A DNA stretch of 6,232 nucleotides, taken from assembly GCA_934096175.1 (NCBI GenBank), contig CAKOLG010000039.1, positions 1 through 6,232 on the forward strand, in the 5' to 3' direction. A model generated the notes under the pieces. The model searched no databases. It had not been told where the DNA came from and saw nothing but the letters and a program-made list of their open reading frames with translations. Numbering within the stretch: the stretch's first letter is position 1; the number at the start of each line of letters is the position of its first letter. The translations under genes and the position numbers were made by a program. This DNA is from an uncultured Bacilli bacterium. Its GTDB lineage: Bacteria; Bacillota_I; Bacilli_A; RF39; UBA660. Positions 1-5,624 of this stretch are shown piece by piece.

Positions 1-1
1 A

Positions 2-61
2 GGAACTTTAACTGTAACAAAGATAACTGATGCTAGTGGTAATGAATACAAATTTAGTTAA
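2..61 (+). CDS. 3' end of a probable surface protein (partial)
   Basis: An open frame enters the window and stops at TAA (59-61), leaving 19 residues that read GTLTVTKITDASGNEYKFS. The alternating beta pattern and the 'T-D-A-S-G-N' turn resemble the last strands of bacterial Ig-like or HYR-type repeats found in secreted and surface proteins. That assignment is inference from a very short stretch. A terminator follows 26 bases later, which supports this being a real gene end. No sorting motif (LPxTG) is visible in what remains. Confidence 0.5.
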   Translation, partial: GTLTVTKITDASGNEYKFS

Positions 62-86
62 AAAATAATTAAAAAAAATAATTAAA

Positions 87-111
87 AAAACATCCTAAAA
101 AGGGATGTTTT
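87..111 (+). terminator. Rho-independent terminator of the upstream gene
   Basis: AAAACATCC (87-95) pairs with GGATGTTTT (103-111): nine base pairs plus a possible T-G wobble, around a short A-rich loop. The 3' arm ends in four T, and the preceding A-tract would supply a U-run on the opposite strand. It lies between the partial surface gene and the ldh promoter, so it separates the two transcription units. Confidence 0.8.
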
Positions 112-164
112 AAATTTAAAAAGATTTTTCTAAGTAACTATAAATGTTTTTCTGTTAAAATAGC

Positions 165-192
165 TTAATAAAAATGTAAAATATGATATAAT
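165..192 (+). promoter_or_regulatory. ldh promoter with perfect extended -10
   Basis: The -10 is TATAAT (187-192), preceded by TGA (184-186), giving a full TGn-TATAAT extended -10. The best -35 is TTAATA (165-170), four of six matches, with a 16-base spacer. The predicted start near 199 leaves a leader of about 20 bases that carries the ribosome site GAGGTGA (209-215), five bases from ATG 221. No operator such as a Rex or CcpA site was recognised. Confidence 0.75.
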
Positions 193-220
193 AAATAAAA
201 AATATAATGAGGTGAATACA

Positions 221-1126
221 ATGAACAATAAAGTAGTTATTATCGGTTGTGGTAATGTTGGAATGGCTTATGCCTATGCACTTATTAATCAAAGAACATA
301 TGTTAATAAGTTAATTTTAATTGATCTTAACAAAGAAAGAGTAGAAGGAGAAGTCATGGATTTAAACCATTGCTTACCATACGCCCCATCTAAAATTAGC
401 ATAAATGCTGGCGATTATAAAGATTGTAGCGATGCCCGAATTGTTGTTATAGCTGCTGGCGCTAACCAAAAGCCTGGTGAAACCCGTATGGATTTAATTC
501 ATAAAAATGCTAGTATTTTTAAAGAAATAGTTGAAAAAGTAATGGCGTCTGGCTTTAACGGTATATTTTTAGTAGCCACCAATCCTTTGGACGTAATGAC
601 CTACTTAACATATAAATATTCCGGTCTACCAGCTAACCAAGTAATTGGCAGCGGAACCAGTCTTGATACAGCAAGATTACAATTAATGATTGGTAAAAAA
701 TTATGTATAAATCCTAAAAACATACAAGCATACGTAATTGGTGAACATGGCGATTCTGAATTTATCCCTTGGAGTAATGCCAATATCAGTTTACAAAATA
801 TAAAACAATTTTTTAATGAAGAAGAACTAAATCAAATAGAAAACGATGTTAGGGACGCTGCTTACAAAATAATTAACAAAAAAGGCGCAACATATTATGG
901 AATTGGCATGGCTTTAGTTAGAATAACTAACGCTATACTTGGTAATGAAAACACAATTATTGCTTTATCAGTTTATGATGAAGTTAATGATGTTTACGTT
1001 GGTTTACCAGCTATTTTAAATAAAGATGGTGCTCAAAGAAGAATAAATTTAAAATTAACAAATGAAGAACAAATTAGACTTCAAGAATCAATTAATATCA
1101 TTAAAGAAAATATTAATAATATTTAA
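221..1126 (+). CDS. ldh: L-lactate dehydrogenase
   Basis: This cytoplasmic enzyme reduces pyruvate to L-lactate with NADH and regenerates NAD+ in fermentation. The Rossmann motif IIGCGNVG (residues 7-14) and D35 fit NAD use. The loop GANQKPGETR carries Gln83 (position 102 in LDH numbering), which marks LDH; malate dehydrogenase has Arg there. Catalytic residues are present: R89 (109), D149 (168), R152 (171) and H176 in GEHGD (195). GATYYG (222-227) carries the conserved Thr. I chose ATG 221, giving 301 residues, slightly short of the usual 310-320. An in-frame GTG at 212 lies inside the ribosome site GAGGTGA and is unlikely to be the start. Both residues that bind fructose-1,6-bisphosphate in Bacillus LDH (R173, H188) are Gln here (Q154, Q169), so the enzyme is probably not FBP-activated. 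No terminator follows before the next gene. Confidence 0.95.
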   Translation: MNNKVVIIGCGNVGMAYAYALINQRTYVNKLILIDLNKERVEGEVMDLNHCLPYAPSKISINAGDYKDCSDARIVVIAAGANQKPGETRMDLIHKNASIFKEIVEKVMASGFNGIFLVATNPLDVMTYLTYKYSGLPANQVIGSGTSLDTARLQLMIGKKLCINPKNIQAYVIGEHGDSEFIPWSNANISLQNIKQFFNEEELNQIENDVRDAAYKIINKKGATYYGIGMALVRITNAILGNENTIIALSVYDEVNDVYVGLPAILNKDGAQRRINLKLTNEEQIRLQESINIIKENINNI

Positions 1127-1152
1127 TATCAACGCATAAAATACAATTCTTT

Positions 1153-1177
1153 TTAATTATACAAAACATATAATTAA
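1153..1177 (+). promoter_or_regulatory. TATAAT inside a 9-bp inverted repeat, just before the 1180 gene
   Basis: A consensus TATAAT (1169-1174) ends five bases before ATG 1180. It forms part of the right arm of a perfect inverted repeat, TTAATTATA (1153-1161) and TATAATTAA (1169-1177), with a seven-base spacer. The -35 region is poor (TTCTTT, 1147-1152). A start near 1180-1181 would make a leaderless mRNA. AT-only repeats of this size arise easily in such AT-rich DNA, so promoter function is an inference. Confidence 0.4.
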
Positions 1178-1179
1178 GT

Positions 1180-1548
1180 ATGGATAATGCTGAATTTTTA
1201 AACGAATTAAAAAGATTAGACTTCGAAGACTTTTTGTGGGTTATATTTATAATCATAGCTTTATTAAATATCTATGGTGATTATAATGACAAAGAATTTT
1301 TAAAAACTCATCGCTCACAATTTAAAAAAAATGCTAATTTAATTTTTGAAATAACTCTTATAATAACTTTTTTAATATATATATACTTTTTTATGAGAAA
1401 TTATTATTTTTATCAAAAAGCAACTCCTGAAGAAAAACAATTATACCTAATAAAAGTGCTTGGTAGTACATTTTTATTAGCCGGCGTTATTCTTTTAATA
1501 TACTTTCAAACAAAACAAACTGATTTTTTAGGCACCCCTGCTGCCTAA
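1180..1548 (+). CDS. Small three-helix membrane protein, unknown function
   Basis: The 122-residue product has three predicted membrane helices, at about 17-33, 53-73 and 90-109. A charged loop of about 20 residues (GDYNDKEFLKTHRSQFKKN) lies between the first two, and a short polar tail ends in FLGTPAA. I do not recognise a named family. An in-frame TAA at 1171-1173 lies just upstream, so ATG 1180 is the only sensible start, yet no Shine-Dalgarno sequence precedes it. It may be translated by readthrough from ldh with weak initiation, or from a leaderless transcript. The VanY-type gene follows 20 bases later on the same strand and is probably co-transcribed. Membrane location is well supported; function is unknown. 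Confidence 0.8.
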   Translation: MDNAEFLNELKRLDFEDFLWVIFIIIALLNIYGDYNDKEFLKTHRSQFKKNANLIFEITLIITFLIYIYFFMRNYYFYQKATPEEKQLYLIKVLGSTFLLAGVILLIYFQTKQTDFLGTPAA

Positions 1549-1568
1549 TAATATAATAAGGAGATAAA

Positions 1569-2537
1569 ATGAAAAAAAGAAAGAAACTACGTAAAAAACC
1601 ATTTTATATACTAATTACATTAATAATTGTTATTGTTGCAATAACAATAATTTGCCAAAAAAATATTTTAGAAAAAAATAAAAATAATCATGGTTCTAAT
1701 AACCAAACGTATAGTAATATAAATAAATCCGATGATAATTCAAATCAACCAAACAACGCATCTGATGATTCAACTAAAGACAATTCTAGCAACGATTTTA
1801 AAGATGACACTCAAAGCAATACAAATAATAATTCCAAAGATAACAATCAAAACAATTCAAGTGATATAAAAACATCATCAAATTATCCTAAATTAAAAAT
1901 AGATACTAGCTCCAAAGAAGTAATAGGTACGACATCTAAAGGATTTGAAATAAGTAAAATAAACGGTGCAACTTATATTGATGAATATTTAATTGCTAAC
2001 AAAACATATGCTTTACCTAGTAATTTTGTTCCTGAAAATACATTAGAATCTCCGATAGGTAAAACCAACACTTGCAATAAGTGTATTAATATTAATGCTT
2101 ATAACGCATTTAAAGACATGCAATCAGATGCTGCTGCTCTTGGTTTAAATATATACATCGCTTCTGGTTACAGACCTTATGTAAGTCAAGAAAAAATTTA
2201 TAATAATTACGTAATTAGAGACGGTAAAACTTTGGCTGATACATATTCTTCTCGTGCTGGACACTCTGAGCATCAAACAGGTCTTTGCTTTGATTTAAAT
2301 AGTATTAGTGATGCATTTGCTACAACAGATGAAGGGAAATGGGTAAATGAACATGCTCATCTTTATGGCTTTATTATCAGATTCCCGAAAGGAAAAGAAG
2401 CTGAAACAGGCTACAAATATGAATCATGGCATTTAAGATACGTTGGTACTGACTTATCATCCAAACTATTTAATAATGGAGATTGGCTAAGCCTTGAAGG
2501 CTATTTTGGCATTACAAGTTCGTACGATACGCAATAG
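1569..2537 (+). CDS. VanY-type D,D-carboxypeptidase (peptidase M15B), membrane anchored
   Basis: Members of this family are zinc enzymes that remove the terminal D-Ala from peptidoglycan stem peptides outside the membrane. The 322-residue protein begins with a basic stretch (KKRKKLRKK) and one helix (about 12-29), which looks like an uncleaved anchor. A low-complexity Asn/Ser/Asp spacer follows (about 33-105), then the VanY domain (about 135-300). Motifs seen are SGYRPY (199-204), SEHQTG with zinc ligands H235 and D242, and ESWH with catalytic E285 and zinc ligand H288. The start has a strong AAGGAG (1558-1563) five bases upstream. It sits 20 bases after the small membrane gene. There is no VanRS or ligase neighbour, so this is ordinary wall maturation rather than a glycopeptide resistance cluster. 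A CNKC pair (C169, C172) before the core is unusual. Vancomycin resistance should not be inferred from the family name. Confidence 0.92.
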   Translation: MKKRKKLRKKPFYILITLIIVIVAITIICQKNILEKNKNNHGSNNQTYSNINKSDDNSNQPNNASDDSTKDNSSNDFKDDTQSNTNNNSKDNNQNNSSDIKTSSNYPKLKIDTSSKEVIGTTSKGFEISKINGATYIDEYLIANKTYALPSNFVPENTLESPIGKTNTCNKCININAYNAFKDMQSDAAALGLNIYIASGYRPYVSQEKIYNNYVIRDGKTLADTYSSRAGHSEHQTGLCFDLNSISDAFATTDEGKWVNEHAHLYGFIIRFPKGKEAETGYKYESWHLRYVGTDLSSKLFNNGDWLSLEGYFGITSSYDTQ

Positions 2538-2563
2538 AATGACTATAAAAAACATCTGAACTG

Positions 2564-2572
2564 TGCTATAAT
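2564..2572 (+). promoter_or_regulatory. Extended -10 promoter of the 2595-4616 operon
   Basis: TGC (2564-2566) followed by TATAAT (2567-2572) is a perfect extended -10. Any -35 is weak (TATAAA at 2544-2549, 17-base spacer). The expected start near 2579 leaves a leader of about 16 bases holding AAGGA (2582-2586), eight bases from ATG 2595. No terminator is visible between the VanY stop and this promoter, so some readthrough from upstream is possible. Confidence 0.7.
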
Positions 2573-2594
2573 GAACTAAGTAAGGAATGATTAT

Positions 2595-3008
2595 ATGAAA
2601 ACAAAAAAAGAAGTAACTATTGCGATAATTGTAGCTATTTTAATGATCATAATTTGTTTTGTTATATATTTAGCTAATACAAATACACAAAAAGAAACAG
2701 AGTTAAATATAAAAGCATATAAGTTATATGAAGTAGAAAGTAGTGAAAATGATCACGCTTATAAAGAATGCCGACTAAGTACAGAAGATAAATTGAGTAT
2801 TAAAAAAGAATTTAAAAGAGTGACCTCAATAAGTGAATCAAAAGCTGTCGCTGGCAAAACTATTGAAGGATCATACAAAGTTGTAATTGATGATAATTAT
2901 ATTGCTTTTGATAACACAGAAGATAAATTAGTATATAATGGTAATAAAAATATGCTGTTTAATATTAGTACATCTATATATAAAACGGTTATAGATGCTT
3001 GCAATTAG
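2595..3008 (+). CDS. Small membrane-anchored extracytoplasmic protein, unknown
   Basis: The 137-residue protein starts with KTKK and one strong helix (about 7-27). The remaining roughly 110 residues are hydrophilic, mixed alpha/beta, and should lie outside the cell. Two cysteines in the outer part (C59, C136) could form a disulfide. Cys21 sits in the helix without a lipobox (the preceding residues are Ile), so it is not a lipoprotein. I recognise no family. It has its own promoter and a good ribosome site. Its TAG stop overlaps the AGGTGA ribosome site of the next gene, so the two are co-transcribed and perhaps translationally coupled. This suggests it works with the large membrane protein downstream, but that is inference from context. 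Confidence 0.8.
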   Translation: MKTKKEVTIAIIVAILMIIICFVIYLANTNTQKETELNIKAYKLYEVESSENDHAYKECRLSTEDKLSIKKEFKRVTSISESKAVAGKTIEGSYKVVIDDNYIAFDNTEDKLVYNGNKNMLFNISTSIYKTVIDACN

Positions 3009-3017
3009 GTGAAACTT

Positions 3018-4616
3018 ATGAAAAAAACAATCATAAATATTATAATTACATTATTAATAGCTGCTATAGTATACTATTTAACTTTGCCAGCTATAAATTT
3101 AAATAATATAGGTTTTTACATTTATATTTCATTTATAATTTTAGTATTTACATTTTTAGAATCTATTAATAAAAATAAAATTGATTTAATAATTAATGGC
3201 AATCAAAAAAAAATAAATGCACCAAAAATATTCATATACGGCTTTGGCTTTATAATAGTAATGTTTTCTGTTATATTATTAGCTAATTTTATTTGTTCAC
3301 CATTATTTAATGCTAAAAGTTATCAAAAAAGAATTACTATTAATGAAAATGGTGATTGGAATAAAGATATTCCTGAAGTTAATTTTAATCAATTACCACT
3401 TCTTGATAAAGATTCCTCAAAAGTATTAGGTGATCGTGTAATGGGGCAAATGAACGAATTAGTTAGCCAATTTAGTGTTTCACAAATGTACACTCAAATT
3501 AATTATAATGACTCAATTATAAGAGTAACACCATTAGAATATGCAGATGCAATTAAATGGTTAACTAACCGTAAAAATGGCATTAGCGGTTATATTACAG
3601 TTAATAGTGTAACTGGTGAAGCTGATTTAGTTCGTTTAAATAAAGGAATGAAATATTCTCCAAGTGCCTTATTTAATGAAAATCTCCACCGCAAATTAAG
3701 ATTTTCTTATCCAACATTAAATTTCGGTCATGTATCTTTTGAAATTGATAACGATGGAAAACCTTATTATATAGTTCCAATAATAAAATATACCGCCATC
3801 GGTTTAAAAGCACGTGTAAGTGGTGTAATCATATTCGATCCGATTACCGGTGATTCTCAAAAGTATAATAATGGCGAAATACCAAAATGGGTTGATATTG
3901 CTTATTCAGCCGACTTAATTATTGAGCAAGTGGATGACTGGGGTACTTACAAAAATGGTTTTTGGAATAGCATTTTTGGTCAAAAAAATGTTGTCAACAC
4001 AACAGATGGTTATAATTACCTAGCAATGAACGATGATATATATTTGTACACTGGTATCACAAGCGTTGTTAGTGACGAATCTAATTTAGGTTTTATATTA
4101 ACTAACATGCGTACAGGAGCAACAACATATTATAGCGTTCCTGGTGCCGAAGAATATAGCGCTATGAATAGTGCTGAGGGACAAGTTCAAGATATGGGAT
4201 ATAAATCAACTTTCCCACTGCTAATTAATCTTAACAGCAATCCTACATATTTAGTAAGCTTAAAAGATTCTAACGGCTTAGTAAAAATGTATGCATTTAT
4301 TGATGTAAAAGATTACCAAAAAGTAACTGTTACAGACAGTAGTAAAGGCATAATTGTGGCTAAAGATAATTATTTAGCCAGTAATAAAAAAGAAATAAAA
4401 GATGAAGAACTACTTATAAAAGAAATAAAAATTTCTTCAATTAATTCAGCTAATATAGATGGCTACACATACTACTATATAATTAGCGAAAATAAAAAAT
4501 ATAAAATTTCAATTGTTTTAAGTGATAAACTACCATTTCTTAAAAATGGAGACATTTTAAAAGTCGGTTATTATGAAACAACTGATGAAGTTATCAAAGT
4601 AGAGAAGGTTTATTAA
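3018..4616 (+). CDS. Large conserved membrane protein with PepSY-like repeats
   Basis: This is a 532-residue protein with three predicted N-terminal helices (about 5-24, 31-48, 72-93) and a long, probably extracytoplasmic, region. That region contains strongly conserved-looking blocks such as LGDRVMGQMNELVSQF (137-152), VTPLEYADAIKWL (170-182), WVDIAYSADLIIEQ (291-304) and GFWNSIFGQK (314-323). From memory it resembles a large Firmicutes family with vague 'Tat signal' or 'CvpA' labels and no proven role. A beta motif with a TG turn recurs three times (about 189-205, 267-283, 357-372), resembling PepSY/YpeB repeats. The last 65 residues look like an OB-fold-type barrel (LPFLKNGD); this is inference. 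ATG 3018 follows AGGTGA (3007-3012) by five bases. The in-frame GTG at 3009 lies inside that site and I reject it. A nine-A run (3205-3213) lies near the 5' end. Confidence 0.88.
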   Translation: MKKTIINIIITLLIAAIVYYLTLPAINLNNIGFYIYISFIILVFTFLESINKNKIDLIINGNQKKINAPKIFIYGFGFIIVMFSVILLANFICSPLFNAKSYQKRITINENGDWNKDIPEVNFNQLPLLDKDSSKVLGDRVMGQMNELVSQFSVSQMYTQINYNDSIIRVTPLEYADAIKWLTNRKNGISGYITVNSVTGEADLVRLNKGMKYSPSALFNENLHRKLRFSYPTLNFGHVSFEIDNDGKPYYIVPIIKYTAIGLKARVSGVIIFDPITGDSQKYNNGEIPKWVDIAYSADLIIEQVDDWGTYKNGFWNSIFGQKNVVNTTDGYNYLAMNDDIYLYTGITSVVSDESNLGFILTNMRTGATTYYSVPGAEEYSAMNSAEGQVQDMGYKSTFPLLINLNSNPTYLVSLKDSNGLVKMYAFIDVKDYQKVTVTDSSKGIIVAKDNYLASNKKEIKDEELLIKEIKISSINSANIDGYTYYYIISENKKYKISIVLSDKLPFLKNGDILKVGYYETTDEVIKVEKVY

Positions 4617-4620
4617 AGTA

Positions 4621-4652
4621 AAAAAACAGACAAATACTTTTGTCTGTTTTTT
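4621..4652. terminator. Strong bidirectional Rho-independent terminator
   Basis: CAGACAAA (4627-4634) pairs with TTTGTCTG (4639-4646) around a four-base loop. The stem is extended by six A-T pairs (4621-4626 with 4647-4652). The T-run serves plus-strand transcription and the A-run gives a U-run on the minus strand. It therefore ends both the 2595-4616 operon and the convergent DUF2752 gene, whose TAA stop (4653-4651) overlaps it. Confidence 0.93.
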
Positions 4653-5046
4653 ATGGCCTCAAAAAATCAAAAAAACTTAAATTTCTTAAAATTCCAAATA
4701 TAATAGCTATTATTAATAAAACTATCCATATTACATTATAAACCTTCGAAAAAACAATATTTTCTTTATTTACAATAAATAAATATGTTGAATATAAATA
4801 ATATATTAACCAAAATGGAAAAATAATAAAAAATAGCTGATTATACCTAAAAGCCTTTTTAAAATCTCCTTGTAAAACTGCAAATAAACATCTTGTAATT
4901 CCACATCCTGGACAATAAAGATTAGTTATTTTATGAAAAATACAAGGAATTTTTAAAGCAAAAATTCTATTTAAAAAGTAATATCCCAATATTAGAGCTA
5001 TAACACTTAATATTGGTAATATTACTTTTCTTATTTTTTCATTCAT
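4651..5046 (-). CDS. DUF2752 family membrane protein
   Basis: The 131-residue protein has three predicted helices (about 7-25, 70-93, 103-121). Between the first two lies the family signature CPGCGITRC (45-53), followed by LQGDFKKAFRYN, which is diagnostic for DUF2752. Another cysteine, C35, precedes it. The C-terminal FFDFLRP also fits members I know. The function is unknown; the paired cysteines suggest metal binding or redox chemistry at the membrane surface, which is inference. It is 15 bases downstream of the DUF4234 gene on the same strand. The start ATG has no Shine-Dalgarno sequence and lies inside a perfect palindrome, so translation probably depends on ribosomes terminating on the upstream gene. 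It ends in the shared bidirectional terminator. Confidence 0.9.
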   Translation of the reverse strand: MNEKIRKVILPILSVIALILGYYFLNRIFALKIPCIFHKITNLYCPGCGITRCLFAVLQGDFKKAFRYNQLFFIIFPFWLIYYLYSTYLFIVNKENIVFSKVYNVIWIVLLIIAIIFGILRNLSFFDFLRP

Positions 5047-5062
5047 TAATTAATTAATGAAT
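5041..5062. repeat. 22-bp perfect palindrome at the DUF4234/DUF2752 junction
   Basis: The 22 bases read the same on both strands, with the ATTAATTAATTAAT tetramer repeat at the centre. It covers the last base of the DUF4234 stop codon, the 15-base gap and the start codon of DUF2752. In the mRNA it could form a nine-pair AU-rich hairpin with a four-base loop, placing the AUG in the 3' arm. It could also be an operator for a dimeric regulator, or a chance product of the AT-rich tetramer repeat. Confidence 0.7.
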
Positions 5063-5538
5063 TAATTAGAAAACTTATTTAAATCATTTTGAATTAAACA
5101 ATAATTTACAATTGCAAGACCAAAAATACTTAGTACTAAATATAAAACTGAATTATCTGCTATATCTTTTCCAGCTTTTTTACCAGCTTCATATAAACGT
5201 TTACCCATTTTATAATTCCAATAAAAGCCATAAATACCACAAGTTAATATTGTAAATAAGAAAGCTAAAACACCTGATGTTCCGTTTTCATTATTAACTC
5301 TATTAGCATCATCTGTCATGACAATAAACCAGTAAATACCATAAATTCCACATGTAATAATAGAAAAAATAATTGCAAGAACAATTTGTCTATTTTTTAC
5401 GCATGGAGTAGGTCCAAAATTTTGACTTCCTTGGTTTACTTGGTTATTGGCAGTAGCATTAATTTTAGCACCGCACTCTCCACAAAATGTAGCTCCTTCA
5501 GCTAATTCTTTGCCACAATTTGGACAAAAATTTTTCAT
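5062..5538 (-). CDS. Zinc-ribbon DUF4234 membrane protein
   Basis: The 158-residue protein starts with a zinc ribbon, CPNC (C5, C8) and CGEC (C19, C22), on the cytoplasmic side. A polar Asn/Gln-rich linker (about 28-48) follows, then a DUF4234 domain with helices at about 52-72, 88-107 and 131-148. The family hallmark, TCGIYG followed by an aromatic-Trp pair, appears twice (62-67 and 99-104), so the first two helices are an internal duplication. The function is unknown. The start has GAGGAAG upstream at suitable distance and an extended -10 promoter. It is the first gene of a two-gene operon with DUF2752; from memory these families often occur near each other and near TM2-type proteins in Firmicutes. 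Confidence 0.9.
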   Translation of the reverse strand: MKNFCPNCGKELAEGATFCGECGAKINATANNQVNQGSQNFGPTPCVKNRQIVLAIIFSIITCGIYGIYWFIVMTDDANRVNNENGTSGVLAFLFTILTCGIYGFYWNYKMGKRLYEAGKKAGKDIADNSVLYLVLSIFGLAIVNYCLIQNDLNKFSN

Positions 5539-5561
5539 ATAAACACTTCCTCTCTAAAAAA

Positions 5562-5570
5562 ATTATATCA
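5562..5570 (-). promoter_or_regulatory. Extended -10 promoter of the DUF4234-DUF2752 operon
   Basis: Read on the minus strand this is TGATATAAT, identical to the ldh extended -10. The -35 is weak (TTTTAT, 5589-5584, 16-base spacer). The predicted start near 5555 leaves a leader of about 17 bases that contains the GAGGAAG ribosome site before ATG 5538. Confidence 0.7.
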
Positions 5571-5580
5571 TAAAAATTTA

Positions 5581-5609
5581 TTAATAAAACACTTTTTCTT
5601 AAATATTAT
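5581..5609 (+). promoter_or_regulatory. Possible mntP promoter
   Basis: TTAATA (5581-5586, four of six) and TATTAT (5604-5609, five of six) are separated by 17 bases. The start would fall near 5616, giving a leader of only about nine bases that just keeps GGTGA. No other convincing -10 is present on this strand. There is no room for a yybP-ykoY manganese riboswitch, and I recognised no MntR box. Confidence 0.3.
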
Positions 5610-5624
5610 TAAATAGGTGATAAA

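Noticed and set aside
59..90. Repeated AATTAAAAAAA units after the first stop codon
   Set aside because: They are low-complexity A/T sequence next to a terminator and show no defined repeat boundaries.
601..783. Open frame on the minus strand within ldh
   Set aside because: It lies wholly inside the well-supported ldh gene, has no ribosome site and no family likeness; it is a shadow frame.
1552..1557. TATAAT just upstream of the VanY-type gene as a promoter
   Set aside because: A start about seven bases after it would fall beyond the AAGGAG ribosome site at 1558-1563 and remove it; probably a chance match in AT-rich DNA.
1569..2537. Glycopeptide resistance cluster suggested by the VanY-type domain
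   Set aside because: No VanR/S, VanH, VanA-like ligase or VanX is present nearby; single VanY-family peptidases are common wall enzymes in Gram-positives.
2595..2660. Lipoprotein signal in the 137-residue protein (Cys21)
   Set aside because: The residues before the cysteine are Ile-Ile-Ile, which does not match the lipobox pattern with a small residue at -1.
5539..5624. yybP-ykoY manganese riboswitch upstream of mntP
   Set aside because: The 86-base divergent gap already holds the opposite promoter and is almost purely A/T; the GC-rich conserved elements of that riboswitch are absent.
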